A DNA stretch of 64,000 bases from NCBI GenBank assembly GCA_017311185.1, contig JAESUZ010003392.1:1-64000 (forward strand). The letters run 5' to 3'. This DNA is from Proteles cristata cristata (Eukaryota; Chordata; Mammalia; Carnivora; Hyaenidae). Numbering within the stretch: the stretch's first letter is position 1; each line of letters starts with the position of its first letter. This document shows positions 32,743-43,775 of this stretch, in pieces. Under the pieces are notes generated by a model. It was not told the origin of the DNA. It did no database searches and was given only the letters and a program-made list of their open reading frames with translations. The translations under genes and the position numbers were made by a program.

Positions 32743-33664
32743 TGCTACCCTCAACTCCCCCAAGAACCACAAAACACGTGAATGTGCTGGTATTGCATGC
32801 TCTGCAGGGATGCCCTCAGGGTTCAAAAAGCAGAAATTTAACTTCCAGTTATCTCACTATGTTTCTGTGCAGTGATGGAGTCTGGGAAGAAAATAAATTC
32901 TGCTATTCATTTTCCCCCCCTACCTTTGCCTCTTCTAACAGAGAACAATGAGAGAATAACGTTTTTTTTTTTTTTGCCTGTGGAATGGTTTTTCTGGGGG
33001 TGGAGGAAATAGGACATTAATTAAGACCCATTAGGGAATGAAGTGGAATGTGTCCTTAGGAGCCGAAAATGTTTCCAGCTAGTATGGGATCTGATTTGGT
33101 GCAGTACCCTCCAGGCAAGATTTCTTTGAGTTTATGATTCTGAGAAAGATGGGCCTATGGGTCAAAATGTGATTATTTTGAATCGGTGTTGTATATTGTT
33201 TAGAAATTAGGTTGGATCGATGACATTTGCTAAGTCCTGTTCAGACATGAATGTGTTTTGTGCTTCATACGGTAGATCCTAGGGTAATTACTGAACCACA
33301 AGTATAACTCCTTCCAAGTTTTACAATGAAAAAAAAAAAAAAAAGCCTTGCATGAAGCCATAATTTTAAAAAGAATATGAAAAATAAGATGTAAATTTGA
33401 GGGGCATGATTTATTTAGACTTGTAGAATCTGACTTAAATTGGGGTCCATGGGTCCCCCACAAAAGAGCTCATGTTTAGAAAAAATTGGCATGTCCTTTA
33501 ATTATGAATGTAGGTGACAAACCACATAGCATTAGCAGACCTATGACTATCACCAGTAGAAATGACAGCTATTTCCATAGCACACTGAAATTATTTCAGA
33601 TAGGTCAAAATATGATCTGCTTCACCACTTCAAAATTATGTCAGTGACTAGGCCACCTCCTAAA
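32743..33664. other. Single-copy or old-repeat DNA
   Basis: T12 and A16 runs at 32962 and 33330. The part 33475-33620 looks like an old dispersed repeat (ACCACATAGCATTAGCAGACC, ATCACCAGTAGAAATGACAGC) that I cannot name. Confidence 0.4.
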
Positions 33665-33682
33665 TTTTGTGTTAAGCATTTA

Positions 33683-33708
33683 AAAATTTTTTTAAGGCTT
33701 GTTAATTT

Positions 33709-33739
<31 letters not shown>

Positions 33740-33906
33740 TACTGAGAGTGAGCAGGGAAGGGGCAGAGAGGGAGACTCAGAACTGAAGCAGGCTCCAAGC
33801 TCTGAAATGTCAGCACAGAGCTCAATGTAGGCTCAAACTCAGAAGCCATGAGATCATGACCTGAGCTGAAGTTGGACACTTAGTAGACTGAGCCACCCAG
33901 GCGCCA
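33683..33906 (-). mobile_element. CAN-SINE with TSD and (GA)n expansion
   Basis: Reverse-orientation SINE. Its body has a (GA)13 run at 33713-33739. Imperfect target-site duplication TTTTGTGTTAAGCATTTAA near 33664-33682 and CTTGTGTTAAGTGTTTTAA near 33907-33925. Confidence 0.93.
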
Positions 33907-33969
33907 CTTGTGTTAAGTGTTTTAATATAGTTATATCTGTCATTGCTATACATTACTATATAAAAAATA

Positions 33970-34196
33970 AAGAGGCACTTGGGTGGCTCGGTTGGTTAAG
34001 CTTCTGACTCTTGATTTTAGCTCAGGTAATGATCTCAGGGTCATGAGCCTGAGCCCTGTGTCCTGCTCTGAGCTGAATGTGGAACATGCTTAAGATTCTC
34101 TCTCTGTCTCTCTATCTCTCTCTTCACCCCCTCCCCTTCTCTGCCACTCTCCCCCGCTCTCTCTCTCTCAAATAAAAAATAAATAAATAATTTAAA
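33970..34196 (+). mobile_element. CAN-SINE, older variant
   Basis: GAGGCACTTGGGTGGCTCGGTTGG head and CTTGATTTTAGCTCAGGTAATGATCTCAGGGTCATGAGC body, a subfamily distinct from the CGTCCGACTTC type. Ends AATAAAAAATAAATAAATAA. Confidence 0.92.
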
Positions 34197-34429
34197 AAAA
34201 TTATAACAATATTGCAGTGTAGTTGTTTTTCTTTTTATCTTGGGTATTTCATGCCAGGCATTGAAAAACATTCTCAGAAGAGGTTCAGAGATGTCTCCAG
34301 ACTGCCAAAGGGACTAGAGCAAAGAAATCAAAGAGCCTGTGTCTTTATCCCTTCATCCCTTCTCTGCTTTCAGTGAGACTAGAGGGACAGTGGGTGTGAA
34401 GGCTTACACTGTGGGGGGGCATGGGAACC

Positions 34430-34575
34430 CCTGTTCTGTGCACATGTTGCCTCACAGGCTGTGTGGTTTGGGGGAGTTGAACCTCTCTGAGGTTGTGCGC
34501 TCTGTTTCTGAAATGGTGATGATAACGATAATATCGTCATTGTTTCTGTGAGGTCCAACTATATCCTACACATGT
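34430..34575 (+). repeat. MIR fragment
   Basis: GCTGTGTGGTTTGGGGGAGTTGAACCTCTCTGAGG, TCTGTTTCTGAAATGGTGATGATAACG and TCTGTGAGG follow MIR order. Confidence 0.65.
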
Positions 34576-34837
34576 AATTACTCAACATGACTTCCAACTT
34601 TCCTTTTCTGTTAAGTCAAGTTGAACACTGATGGAAATTTATAGTAGCTCCTAAATATATGGTCAATCGGATAAAAATGAAATTACCTTTGAGGTCTATA
34701 AATTACTAAGATGTGAAAGCCATTGTAATTGTGTGTTTAGAAGAAACAGAACCTGACTTCTTTCCTCCAATCTACATGTAGACTCCATCCACCAACTCAT
34801 CCTCCTTTTTTGCTGGTAACTTGAACTGTCCAGGCTG

Positions 34838-35035
34838 GTGGTTCTCACAATGGGTCTCTGGGCCAGCAGCATAGGCATCATCTGGGAGCTTGTTACAAAT
34901 GCATATTCTCTGGTCTATCCTAGACCTACTGCAAATTAGAAACAATGGTCGTGGGGCCCTGTAATCTGTGTTTACCAAGACCCTCAGGAGATTCTAATGT
35001 TCCTTAAGGTGTGGGACCCCATGCTTAAACCATCC
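34838..35035 (-). mobile_element. MER5-type non-autonomous DNA transposon (hAT-Charlie)
   Basis: Nearly full: TGGTGGTTCTCACAATGGGTCTCTGGGCCAGCAGCAT, AGGCATCATCTGGGAGCTTGTTACAAATGCA, ACCTACTGCAAATTAGAAACA, CCCTGTAATCTGTGTTTACCAAGACCCTCAGGAGATTCTAATG. Non-coding. Confidence 0.88.
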
Positions 35036-35744
35036 CTTATCTCACCATCAGTTCTGGGATTGAATAAAATTGGAGGCAGCTGGTCTCCACCACATGCTTG
35101 ACTCTTTGCTACTTGCTCTTAGTTGCAGGTGGGATGATCTCAGCTTTTTACCCTGGTAGGCTTGCCTTGTCTTTTGGAGCTTCTAGAGCTTTGGGATTTA
35201 TCTCTGGGACTGAACATGCCTTACTCTTAGGCTAGTTTACTTTATCAAGGCTACAGGCAAAAGTGACCCTCATTAGCTGGATTCTACCAGTGGAAGGGGA
35301 AGTTGGGAGGTAGGCATGTGCGTGAGGGTTGGTTGATGTGCTTAGAGTGAATAACTCATTCTCAGTTCCTCTTAGCTTCACCTTTGCCTTTGGTGTTCAT
35401 TCACCTCTTCCCTGCCCCAGTCCACCTATGTGAGGCAGGCTTTTTATAGTTTGGCATTGGCCACAGTGAGAGTATTTACATCATGGGAATCGCAAATGCT
35501 TCAAATCAAGGTATTTGTAATTTGTTTTTTCCTGTTCTGTTTGTTTTTTTTTTTTTACAGAGTTTGTTTATGAGCACACCTCTGAATGCATGATCTAAAT
35601 AAAAATTGTCACTAGTTTGTGTGAACTTGGGAATGTCATTCAACCTGTTAGCTATCACTGTAAAAAACTGAGAAAACATAATAGGTCTAGATAAGAGAAT
35701 GGAAATTAGACATAATTCAAAGATAATTCTATTTAATGTTTTGA
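35036..35744. other. Single-copy DNA
   Basis: A T13 run lies at 35548-35560. No gene or repeat recognised. Confidence 0.45.
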
Positions 35745-36115
35745 GTCATTTCTTCCATGCTATGCATTTTTAAAAAATGTTTGAGATTATACAATTTGGT
35801 ATTCTTTTTATCAACAACCATTATATCATAAGCATTTTTCTATGTTTTTATAAAATTATTTGAAAACATGTTTTTTAATATTTGTGTAATATCCCACTCT
35901 TGCAATTAAACATTTTACCTGATCTGCATTATACATAATGTTGCAAGGTCTCTCTTTTTCTGCATTTTAATTGTTTTCTTAGATTATATTCCCAGGGGAA
36001 AAATTACTGGATCAGCTTTTGAGGTTTAAAAACATAATTCCAAATTGTTTTAGAAAATGTTTATACTCGTTTATATCCCCCCTCCCAGTGGAGAGGGAGT
36101 AACTCCTTTTAGTTA
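35745..36115 (-). repeat. Old L1-type fragment
   Basis: Reverse-orientation old LINE words: ATTTTTCTATGTTTTTATAAAATTATT, TATTCCCAGGGGAAAAATTACTGGATCAGC, CCAAATTGTTTTAGAAAATG and CCTCCCAGTGGAGAGGGAGT. Family judged by eye. Confidence 0.5.
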
Positions 36116-36599
36116 CTATGTTGACCACATTGAGAGCTCTGTTTTAACTTAGAAACCAGCATTTTGGCACATTGCATTTGGATGTCTGTTTGTTGTCTGA
36201 CAGCTTTGAAGGAGACAACCAAATTTGGAGTGTTACTTTAAAAAATGTTGGTATCATGACAATTCCTTAGGCTTTACTGGGGGAGGGAGGTTGGCGAACA
36301 TGAATAAATATGATAGTCCTACTCTTTTAATGTGCCAATCTTTAGGAATTTGAATGCATTGCAGTGAAAGTTGAAATGTGAGGAGAGGTTTTGCATATGA
36401 CCATATTGAGTGAGGGTGACAGTGACACATGGTTTATCCCAGAGCAGTGGTGGCTGGGGAAATTAACCACTATACTTTATTCCCCTGTTGCTGGAGACAG
36501 TGTAGTCCTCTTCCATCAAGGTGGTGGTAGGGTGGGGAGTGAGAAGCAGGGGTGAGGGGAATGTAGCCAAGATTGTACCACTCCTTTTATTAATTAAAC
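36116..36599. other. Single-copy DNA
   Basis: Nothing recognised. Confidence 0.4.
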
Positions 36600-37060
36600 A
36601 TTTAAAACAGCAGCAGCAACGTTTATTGTTTTATTCTTGTTACAAAAGGAATGCATACGCAACATAAGTAATTTGAAAAATATAGACAATCTAGAATAAA
36701 CATTACTCAAAAGAATACAAAACATTACTCATCAGTTGCATTCTTCTAGTCTTTTCTCCTGTGTACCTATATGTACATACAGTTTTTATCTTTTGCGTAT
36801 ACAATTTTAGACCAAAAAAAAGGCATGCTGTACAAGCTGCTGTATGCTTTCCTTTTTTCTTCCTTTTATTCCCTTTAAACTGAGTAGACTGTAAATACCT
36901 TTCCATGTCATTTAATAGCCTTCTAAGCATCCTCTTAAATGTCCACCCAATATTCTATATATGGATATACTATTTTTATTTAAGCCATCCCTTATGGTTG
37001 GACACTTTTGCATCATGTGTTTTACATTATTATCAATAATACTTTTTATCCACTGAACCC
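36600..37060 (-). repeat. Old L1-type fragment
   Basis: TTTCCATGTCATTTAATAGCCTTCTAAGCATC, CCCAATATTCTATATATGGATATAC, TATTTAAGCCATCCCTTATGGTTGGACACTTTTGCATC are in the order of the same old LINE tail as 35745-36115. Family judged by eye. Confidence 0.55.
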
Positions 37061-37489
37061 TGGGTTTTATAGCTAGCAGCTTTGTTTGGGAACAGTTCAG
37101 AGAGAAGCTGACTCACTCCTAGAAGGTCCCAGCTGACCGACTCCAAGACAGATTCTTGTGCCTGTGCTTTGCATTTCTTCTTTCCTCTCTGACTGTTCCC
37201 CTCTCTTGCTTTCACAGATCTACGACACAGGGAAGTACAGGGCTCTCCATTTTCCCTGCTCAATCTGACTTTCACTTCATCTCAGGAGCCCACAGAGCCT
37301 CTGGCTGAGATAATTCTAACTATACCACGCTGCCTCCGCTCCTTTTGTGCTTAAAATAATTACAGGCACTGTTAAACAGTAAGATAGTGATGTGAGGATT
37401 AGGTGAGAAACACGGTCTCTTGCCTGACCCCTGCCAACCTCCAATTACCTGTCACTCCTCAGAGGTAACCAGCTATAATTTTCTAAGTT
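37061..37489. other. Single-copy DNA
   Basis: Minus-strand 80-codon frame at 37033-37275 has no recognisable domain. Nothing else seen. Confidence 0.4.
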
Positions 37490-37502
37490 GTTTCCTTATT
37501 TT

Positions 37503-37696
37503 AAAAAATGTTTATTTTTGAGAGAGAGACAGAGAAAGTACAAGCGGGGGAAGGGCAGAGAGAAGAATACAGAGGATCCAAAGTGGGCTCTGCACTGAAA
37601 ACAGAGAACCCCACATGGGCCTTGAACTCACGAACCAAATCATGAGATCATGACCTGAGCTGAATGCTTAACCAAATGAACCACCTAAACCCTCCT
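37503..37696 (-). mobile_element. CAN-SINE, degraded head, perfect TSD
   Basis: Reverse-orientation SINE. The head is degraded to ATGAACCACCTAAACCC. Perfect 13-bp duplication GTTTCCTTATTTT at 37490-37502 and 37697-37709. Confidence 0.9.
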
Positions 37697-37832
37697 GTTT
37701 CCTTATTTTTATGTAACATGCTTACATAGCAATTTCACCATTTTCCATTTTATCTCTTGTTTTCCTACTATAAATTTAAAGAGTATTCTGCTATCTTAGA
37801 GTCTCCAATTCCACACCCAATTGTATTCTATT

Positions 37833-38042
37833 TTTAAAAGTTTTTTTAAATGTTTATTTATTTTTGAAAGATAGATCATGAGTGGCGGAGGGGCAGAGAA
37901 AGAGGAAGACACAGAATCCGAAGCAGGCTCAAGGCTCTGAGCTGTCAGCCGAGAGCCTGATGTGGGGCTTGAACCCACAAATCGTGAGATCATGACGTGG
38001 GCTGAAGTCAGACTCTTAACTGACTGAGCCACCCAGGCACTC
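37833..38042 (-). mobile_element. CAN-SINE with imperfect TSD
   Basis: Reverse-orientation SINE, head GAGCCACCCAGGCACTC. Duplication CCCAATTGTATTCTATT (37816-37832) and CCCAGTTACGTTCTATT (38043-38059) with three mismatches. Confidence 0.92.
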
Positions 38043-38059
38043 CCCAGTTACGTTCTATT

Positions 38060-38660
38060 GATAGAGCTATATAACAGTTTGAATTAGATCAATATTTGGT
38101 ATTTATATCACTATGAGTAGATAGATATTGTTCACACCTGAGCCAAGTAGTACACTAGAGTTATAATTTGTTTTCATTTTTTCATGTAACATTTCATTTT
38201 CCCTGCAGAAATAATTGCATTTTTGGGGGGGGGATCCTCATGTGCACCTGTTACTAATATATCCCTAAATTTTCTACCAGAGTTTAAAAGTTCCTCTTAA
38301 CATGGCCAAAACTATCAGATAACTTTTTAGTCTTTTCACTCCCTTTTTTGGGAGACATTTTTCCTAGAACCCTTTATCCACTTTAAAGGGTTTATCCACC
38401 TTTGTCTCCTCAGGTGTTCTGGGATTTCTTTTCATCATTATCTTCGGAATTCACTTAGCTTTTCTCCTAAGTGGGATTTCTGTTTCCAGGATCCCTTGTC
38501 TTTCTCTTTCTTAGTTTATTCCATTAGTGTGCTGATAAATGTTTAACAACTATCTGGGGAGGGGCAAAGAGAGAGGAAGTCTTAATTTGTACTGTTGCTG
38601 ATTTCTGTGGTATTTCACCTTGGCCAATTTTAAGCCACCAATGTGCTGTTACTAAATTTG
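38060..38660. other. Single-copy AT-rich DNA
   Basis: A G10 run lies at about 38225-38234. Nothing else recognised. Confidence 0.45.
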
Positions 38661-38662
38661 GT

Positions 38663-38685
38663 GTATTTAGGTGGCTCAGTTGGTC
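38663..38685 (+). repeat. Possible isolated CAN-SINE head fragment
   Basis: TTTAGGTGGCTCAGTTGGTC resembles the SINE head GGGTGGCTCAGTTGGTT but has no body or tail, and runs straight into the LTR. Could be chance. Confidence 0.25.
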
Positions 38686-39222
38686 AGAGTTCTCCAGAGA
38701 AACACAATGAGTAGAAGATATATATTTAGCTCCTCAGGAAATATATACATATATTTAGATTGATAGATAAATAGAAATCTCTGTCTGTCTGTCTCTATCT
38801 GGAGACCTTTATAATGAGGAATTGGCTCACATGGCTATGGAGGCTGAGAATTCCCACCATGTGCCTTCTGCAAGCTGGAGGACCAGGAAAGCCAGTGGGG
38901 TAATTCTAGTCTGAGTCCTAATACCTGAGAACCAGGGTAACCAAGGGTGTAAATCCCACTTGGAGGGCAGGAGAAGACCAATGTCCCGGGTCAGCAGGCA
39001 GCTAGGAAGCAAAAGTGGCAAATTCTTCCTTCTTCTGCCTTTTTGTTCTCAGACCTTTACTGGGTTGGATGATGCCCACCCACAGTGGGGAGGGCAAGAT
39101 ACTTTACTGAGTCCACCAATTCAGATGCTAACTTTATCGAGAAACACCCTCACAGACACACCAGTGATAATATTTAATCTTGGCACCTCTTGGCCCAGTC
39201 AAGTTGACATAAGGGTATCATC
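38686..39222 (-). mobile_element. ERVL-type LTR (MLT2-like)
   Basis: Plus-strand reading starts AGAGTTCTCCAGAGAAACACAATGAG, passes AGGAATTGGCTCACATGGCTATGGAGGCTGAGAA, CTGCAAGCTGGAGGACCAGGAAAGC, GGATGATGCCCACCCACAGTGGGGAGGGCAA, CTGAGTCCACCAATTCAGATGCTAA, AAACACCCTCACAGACACACC and ends GGCCCAGTCAAGTTGACATAAGG. This is the reverse of an ERVL LTR. No internal region is visible. Confidence 0.8.
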
Positions 39223-39320
39223 ACACTCAGAACTGGGAAGAGATGCTCTTGTGGGCTGGTAAGAGCCAGCTACAGCACACCACTGGGTCACCACCTTAAT
39301 TTTGATGGAGCATATCTTCT

Positions 39321-39769
39321 TCTTTTTTTTTTTTCTGCAAATAGTTTATTGTCAAATTAGTTTCCACACAACACCCAGTGCTCATCCCCATGAGTGCCCT
39401 CCTCCATGCCCATCCCTCCTCCCCCCTACATCCATCAGTTCTCAGTTTTTGTCAGCATTCAAGAGTCTCTCATGGTTTGCCTCTCTCCCTTCCCCACCAT
39501 TTCCCCCCTTCTTCTCCCCCTTGTTCCTCAGTTAACTTCCTCCTAATCCACCTATATGTGCAAACATATGGTTTTTGTCCTCTGCCTGACTTATTTCACT
39601 CAGCATAACACTCTCTGGTTCCATCCATCCATGTTGCTACACATGGCCAGATTTCATTGTTTCTCATTGCCATGTAGTATTCCATGGTATAGATAAACCA
39701 CATCTTCTTGATCCATTCGTCCGTTGATGGACACTTAGGCTCTTTCCATGTTTTGGCTATTGTTGAGAG
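39321..39769 (-). mobile_element. 5'-truncated young L1 with TSD
   Basis: Reverse-orientation L1: T-run (tail), 3' UTR, then the ORF2 C-terminal region with the complement of the ATGGAATACTACATGGCAATG segment. Flanked by GGAGCATATCTTCT (39307-39320) and GGAGCACATCTTCT (39770-39783), a 14-bp target-site duplication with one mismatch. Confidence 0.93.
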
Positions 39770-39783
39770 GGAGCACATCTTCT

Positions 39784-40254
39784 AATAGCTTCCTGAAAAA
39801 GGGTATGTGGAAGTAATTGTTTTGAAAACTCTCATCTTTTTTGAAATGGCTATTTTACTCACATTTGATTGACATCTTGATATAAAAATTTGTGTAGGGA
39901 ATGGTTTTCACTCAGAACTTTGGGAGTGTTGCTCTATTTTTTTTCTTGTTTCCATTGTTGCTGTTGAGAACCACAGTGCCATCCAGGGTCTAATCCTTTG
40001 TATGTGTCTTACTTGTCTTTTTTGGAAGCCTCTAGAATCCTTTCCTTATCCCTGATGATCCTAAATTTCATGATGGTGCATCCCACCTCCCAATTGTTCT
40101 GATACTTTGCAGATGTTTTTCAGTCAGAATGCTCATCCTTTTCAGTTCTGAGAAATGTTCTTATATTTCTTTGATTTCTGCTCTTTTTCTTTTTTGATTC
40201 TCTTTTCCTAAGACTCTTGTTTGTTGAATATTAGATACCTTGTTTTGATCCTCT
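39784..40254. repeat. Probable old dispersed repeat, family not assigned
   Basis: CTTTCCTTATCCCTGATGATCCTAAATTTCATGATGGTGCATC and TTGTTTGTTGAATATTAGATACC read like a degraded old LINE segment. I cannot name it. Confidence 0.3.
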
Positions 40255-40256
40255 AT

Positions 40257-40416
40257 TCTTGCTCCCTTCCTTCCCTCGCTCCCTTCCTTCCCTCGCTCCC
40301 TTCCTTCCCTCGCTCCCTTCCTTCCCTCGCTCCCTCCCTTCCTTTGCCTCCTCCCTTCCTTTGCCTCCTCCCTTCCTTTGCCTCCTCCCTTCCTTTGCCT
40401 CCTCCCTTCCTTCCAG
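40257..40416 (+). repeat. 17-bp minisatellite with two unit types
   Basis: About four copies of CTCGCTCCCTTCCTTCC are followed by about four copies of CCTCCTCCCTTCCTTTG, both 17 bp. The plus strand is almost pure pyrimidine. A 17-bp unit without stops keeps all frames open, which explains the 147-codon Pro/Leu/Ser frame at 40221-40664. Confidence 0.93.
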
Positions 40417-40977
40417 TTGCCAGGAGCTTTTTTCTCAACTCTATTCTAGCCCTTCTATGTAGCATTAGGTATTCCTGTCAGGTTGATGACACCTTGAGTT
40501 TGGGGCTATGGCCTATATTTGTGTCTCCAGAGTTCCTACCTGGCACAGTGCTTGACAGGATGAAGATGTGGAAAGAGCAAAGGCCTTTGATCCAGATTTT
40601 GCATCACACACTAGGGACAAATTATTTAACTTACCTGTTCTCTAGTTTTCTTGTTCAGAGCTGAGTGTGTGATACCTGATAGGGAGGGAGGCCAGGAAGC
40701 CTGAGGGGTAGTCTACCAGGTCTGGTCCAAGGGGAGCACAGACCTCCTATCTCCCACCGTCCCCTCAGCCTGCATTCTAAATAACACATTTTAATCTTAA
40801 AAATGTAGAATCTCATGAAAGATTAATTTAAACTTTATGGTGCCCAGTGTCACAGTTAAATAATTCCATATTAATAACAAGGAGCATTTTGATCCTTAAA
40901 TAGCACTATTACTATTCAGTGATGACTTTGAATTGTTATTTCCAGCTGCCTTTCATCCAACCTCTCTTGACCAAAGT
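40417..40977. other. Single-copy DNA
   Basis: Nothing recognised. Confidence 0.4.
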
Positions 40978-41180
40978 AATAATAATAATGGCTATGTTTT
41001 ATTGAGCATTTACCATATTCCAGGCCCTGTTCTAAGTACTTAACGTGTATTTATTTAATTCTTACAAAACCCAATGAGGTAGATGGTTTTGTTATTCCCA
41101 TTTACAGTTGGGGAAACAAAGGCCTGGGAATACACAGCTAGTAAATGTAATGTTGAGACTCAAACCGTGCAATATTCTAT
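40978..41180 (-). repeat. MIR, near full length
   Basis: TTATTGAGCATTTACCATATTCCAGGCCCTGTTCTAAGTACTTAACGTGTATTTATTTAATTCTTACAAAACCC, CCCATTTACAGTTGGGGAAACAAAGGCC, ACACAGCTAGTAAATG: excellent reverse MIR. Confidence 0.92.
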
Positions 41181-41394
41181 GGATTGTGTGCTACTATGAA
41201 ATCTACTTCACAGAGTGGGTTCTGCATGTGGATCTTTCACTTGAGGGAAGCCAGGAGCCCAGGAAGTTTTCCGCAGTGGGGAGACTGAATATCCTAAGAC
41301 TCAGCTCTGAAGCTGGGTGAGAATGCACAACAGGCTTAGCAGGTGTCCCAACCCACAAGGGAGGTGGTTCCTTGGGGCTGAACACCCTTTACAG

Positions 41395-41645
41395 CTGTCC
41401 CCAAGAGCAGCCTTGACAGGCCTGGCCAACAGCGGCACCTCTCCTGTGTGAGGAGCCTTAACCACTAACACTGTTTTGCCTCAGCGGCCAGGCTCAACTC
41501 CCGACAGGCCTTGTTTAAACAGGCAGCTCACAACAGCTGGGGCTGGCTCAGCAGAGCGTGCGGGCAGCCAAGGATGTTCTGAATGCAGGTGCCTGTCTCT
41601 GAATGCGCAATCATGCAAATCCGAGCACCCAGACTGATGTGAATT
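41395..41645. promoter_or_regulatory. Candidate regulatory block (motif cluster)
   Basis: Repeat-free block. It contains the palindrome TGTTTAAACA (41512-41521, forkhead-like), the E-box CAGCTG (41534-41539), GGCTGGCTCAGCAG (MAF/AP-1-like, 41541-41554) and the octamer ATGCAAAT (41613-41620), plus several CpGs unusual for this window. Motifs are seen directly; enhancer function is inference. Confidence 0.3.
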
Positions 41646-41939
41646 GAAAGCCTGGTGTTCAGTTCCAATAAACTCAACTGTCTATTGCCAGAGCAGCCTG
41701 GACTGGCAGTCTTCTACTCATCAATTCAAATGAGCATTTGTGGTGATAGAGGACAGAAGTGTGAGGTGAATCCCAATCAAGGCTTACTCTCTTTCCATAG
41801 GCAGCATCCTGAGAAAGGCTTTGGACACCTTTCAGGGGAGTAATTCTTATAGGAACAGGTCATGAGATAGAAGGTGTTTTTGGAGAAGGAGGTGAGGGAA
41901 ATTGCACCCTTTGCTCATAGGATCACTGAGATCATTGGA

Positions 41940-42075
41940 TCTTCCTTCCACTTTTTTACAGTGAGGTGTAAAGGTGAAAGCCAGCAAGGGTAAGTAGGTT
42001 GCCCAAGGGCACACAGCTCACCAACGGGCTAGACCTCCACTTCCTGGGTTTTGGTTTCCTTCTAGCCATTCCACT
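41940..42075 (-). repeat. MIR fragment
   Basis: TTTTTACAGTGAGGTGTAAAGGTGAAAGCCAGCAAGGG, TAGGTTGCCCAAGGGCACACAGCTCACCAACGGG: reverse MIR core. Confidence 0.75.
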
Positions 42076-43182
42076 CATCAGATTGTCTCTTTTAGATCAC
42101 TGTTTTGAGCACCAGGTCACCAGTGAGCTTAACACCTAATGACAGCTCTCTCCCCAAAGCCACTCAAGGAGACTAACCATAGCAAACTTGGTATAATGCA
42201 AAGAACTGAAAGGGCTGCTTGAAACAGAAAAGGGGAAGCTGAAGGCAGATTGTGGCGCAAATATCTGGGCATTGTCTCAGGGACAAAACAGCTCTTGGGG
42301 CCACAAGACTTGTTATCCTCTCTCCTGACACTCTGTTCTCATGGACTCTCAAAGAGCCTTCAAACTGGATCTTAACTGTTAAATGTCTGCTGTGTAAGTG
42401 AGGGTCCTCGCGTTGCCGGTAATAGTAAGCAACTTGAGGGAATAAAAGGCAAACCTGGGGCGTCCATTCTCTACCAGTAGGACAACATTCTCTTTGGTCC
42501 ATCTGGCCAACCAGGACTGATGGCCCTGTCACATAGACATTTGACAACTCCCAACTGCCACTCACTGCACAGCCCTGCCCTCCCCTGGCCTCCAAAGTCC
42601 ATGCAAATACTCTAGAGATGAATCTCATTACCCTCCTAATTTGCAGTAAGTGCCAGGATCGCATTATTTTAATACCGTAGAGTCCAGTGCAAGGGGAATG
42701 AATTAAATGGTATAAACTTCTTACCTCAGAATCACCAATTCAGGAAATTACCTTCAACAGCATCTTTAAGCTCACTTGCCAAGTTGGTATATATACTTAA
42801 GCCCCCACACCATCCCTCCAAACCAGGCAAACCAGCAAAGAGGCTATTTTGGCTTCAAACAGTGGTTACACAATTTCTAATTTTTTCACTCTGCCCCTGC
42901 CTGGTGTAGCACATCCCAGGAAAAGTGGCAAAAACTAGGATGGACACACCTAAGTACTTGTAGCTAAGAATGAACACCTTAGATTTTAAAGTTCAAAAAG
43001 GTTCTAGAAAGCGTGGATGGAGGATGGACATGCATTTTCTATGTTAACTCAGGCAGCATGCAAACACCGTTATAATCCCAGTCTTAGATGGAAGCTGACT
43101 TGTACCCAAATTCTGAATTCCTGGGGAAAATAATTTGATTGGCTCTTCTTGGGTCAGGTGTCTATGGTTGGTCCCGTCATCA
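42076..43182. other. Single-copy region with the longest ORF of the window
   Basis: A 163-codon frame on the minus strand (42173-42664) has no signal peptide, no repeated motif and no domain I recognise. About two stop-free runs this long are expected by chance in 64 kb. No splice or promoter context supports it. No repeats seen. Confidence 0.45.
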
Positions 43183-43197
43183 GAAGGGGCAGGGTCA

Positions 43198-43383
43198 AAA
43201 AAAAAAAAAAAAGATGGTTGAAAAAGATATTTATAGTAAAGACATAGTTGATAATAAAAGTTTTCTCAGGATAATAGATGAACAGAGGGTGGCATTGGGT
43301 TACATGTTTTAAAAGCTGGCACTCTCAAAGTTAAGATACTAATGAAATTAAATAAATGTAAATTTTACTAAAAAAAAAAAAAG
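43198..43383 (+). pseudogene. Small processed retrocopy of an unidentified transcript 3' end
   Basis: A 186-bp insert starts with A15, runs through non-repeat sequence, has AATAAA at about 43351-43356, then TGTAAATTTTACT and an A12 tail at 43371-43382. It is flanked by a 15-bp perfect duplication GAAGGGGCAGGGTCA at 43183-43197 and 43384-43398. This is the signature of L1-mediated retrotransposition of an mRNA 3' end. Source gene not recognised. Confidence 0.75.
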
Positions 43384-43689
43384 GAAGGGGCAGGGTCACC
43401 AACATTGGAAGCCTCCCCTTGTAAAATGTTTGGGGGAAATTTCTCAAGAGAAAAGCAGTTTCTGGTGAGTTGAGCAGAGATGTCTATTCCCAGTGCCTAA
43501 TTCAATATCCAGGTTAAATTGCCTATCTGTCACCAATTAGTCTATTTAAGTTTGGGGACTGCTAGCCAATTTCCCCAAGGCCAGACAACCCTGTATCAGA
43601 TTAGCTTCTCAGGTGTGTGGAATCCAGGCTCTCTGGAATGTGAAAGGGAGCAGTGTCCTTGAAACCATCTTTTTACAACTCAGACTTGT

Positions 43690-43775
43690 AGCACTGGTTT
43701 GATCCCTTTCTTTTTACAGATGAGGAAACAGATTTGGGGAAAAGACAAGCCCTGCTCAAGGACAGCCCATCCCCA
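43690..43775 (-). repeat. MIR core fragment
   Basis: TTTTTACAGATGAGGAAACAGATTTGGGG: reverse MIR core. Confidence 0.75.

Noticed and set aside
40221..40664. 147-codon plus-strand ORF rich in Pro, Leu and Ser
   Set aside because: It runs through the 17-bp stop-free minisatellite, which keeps all frames open.
42173..42664. 163-codon minus-strand ORF, longest in the window
   Set aside because: Has no domain, signal or splice context I can see. A run of this length is expected by chance in 64 kb at this base composition.
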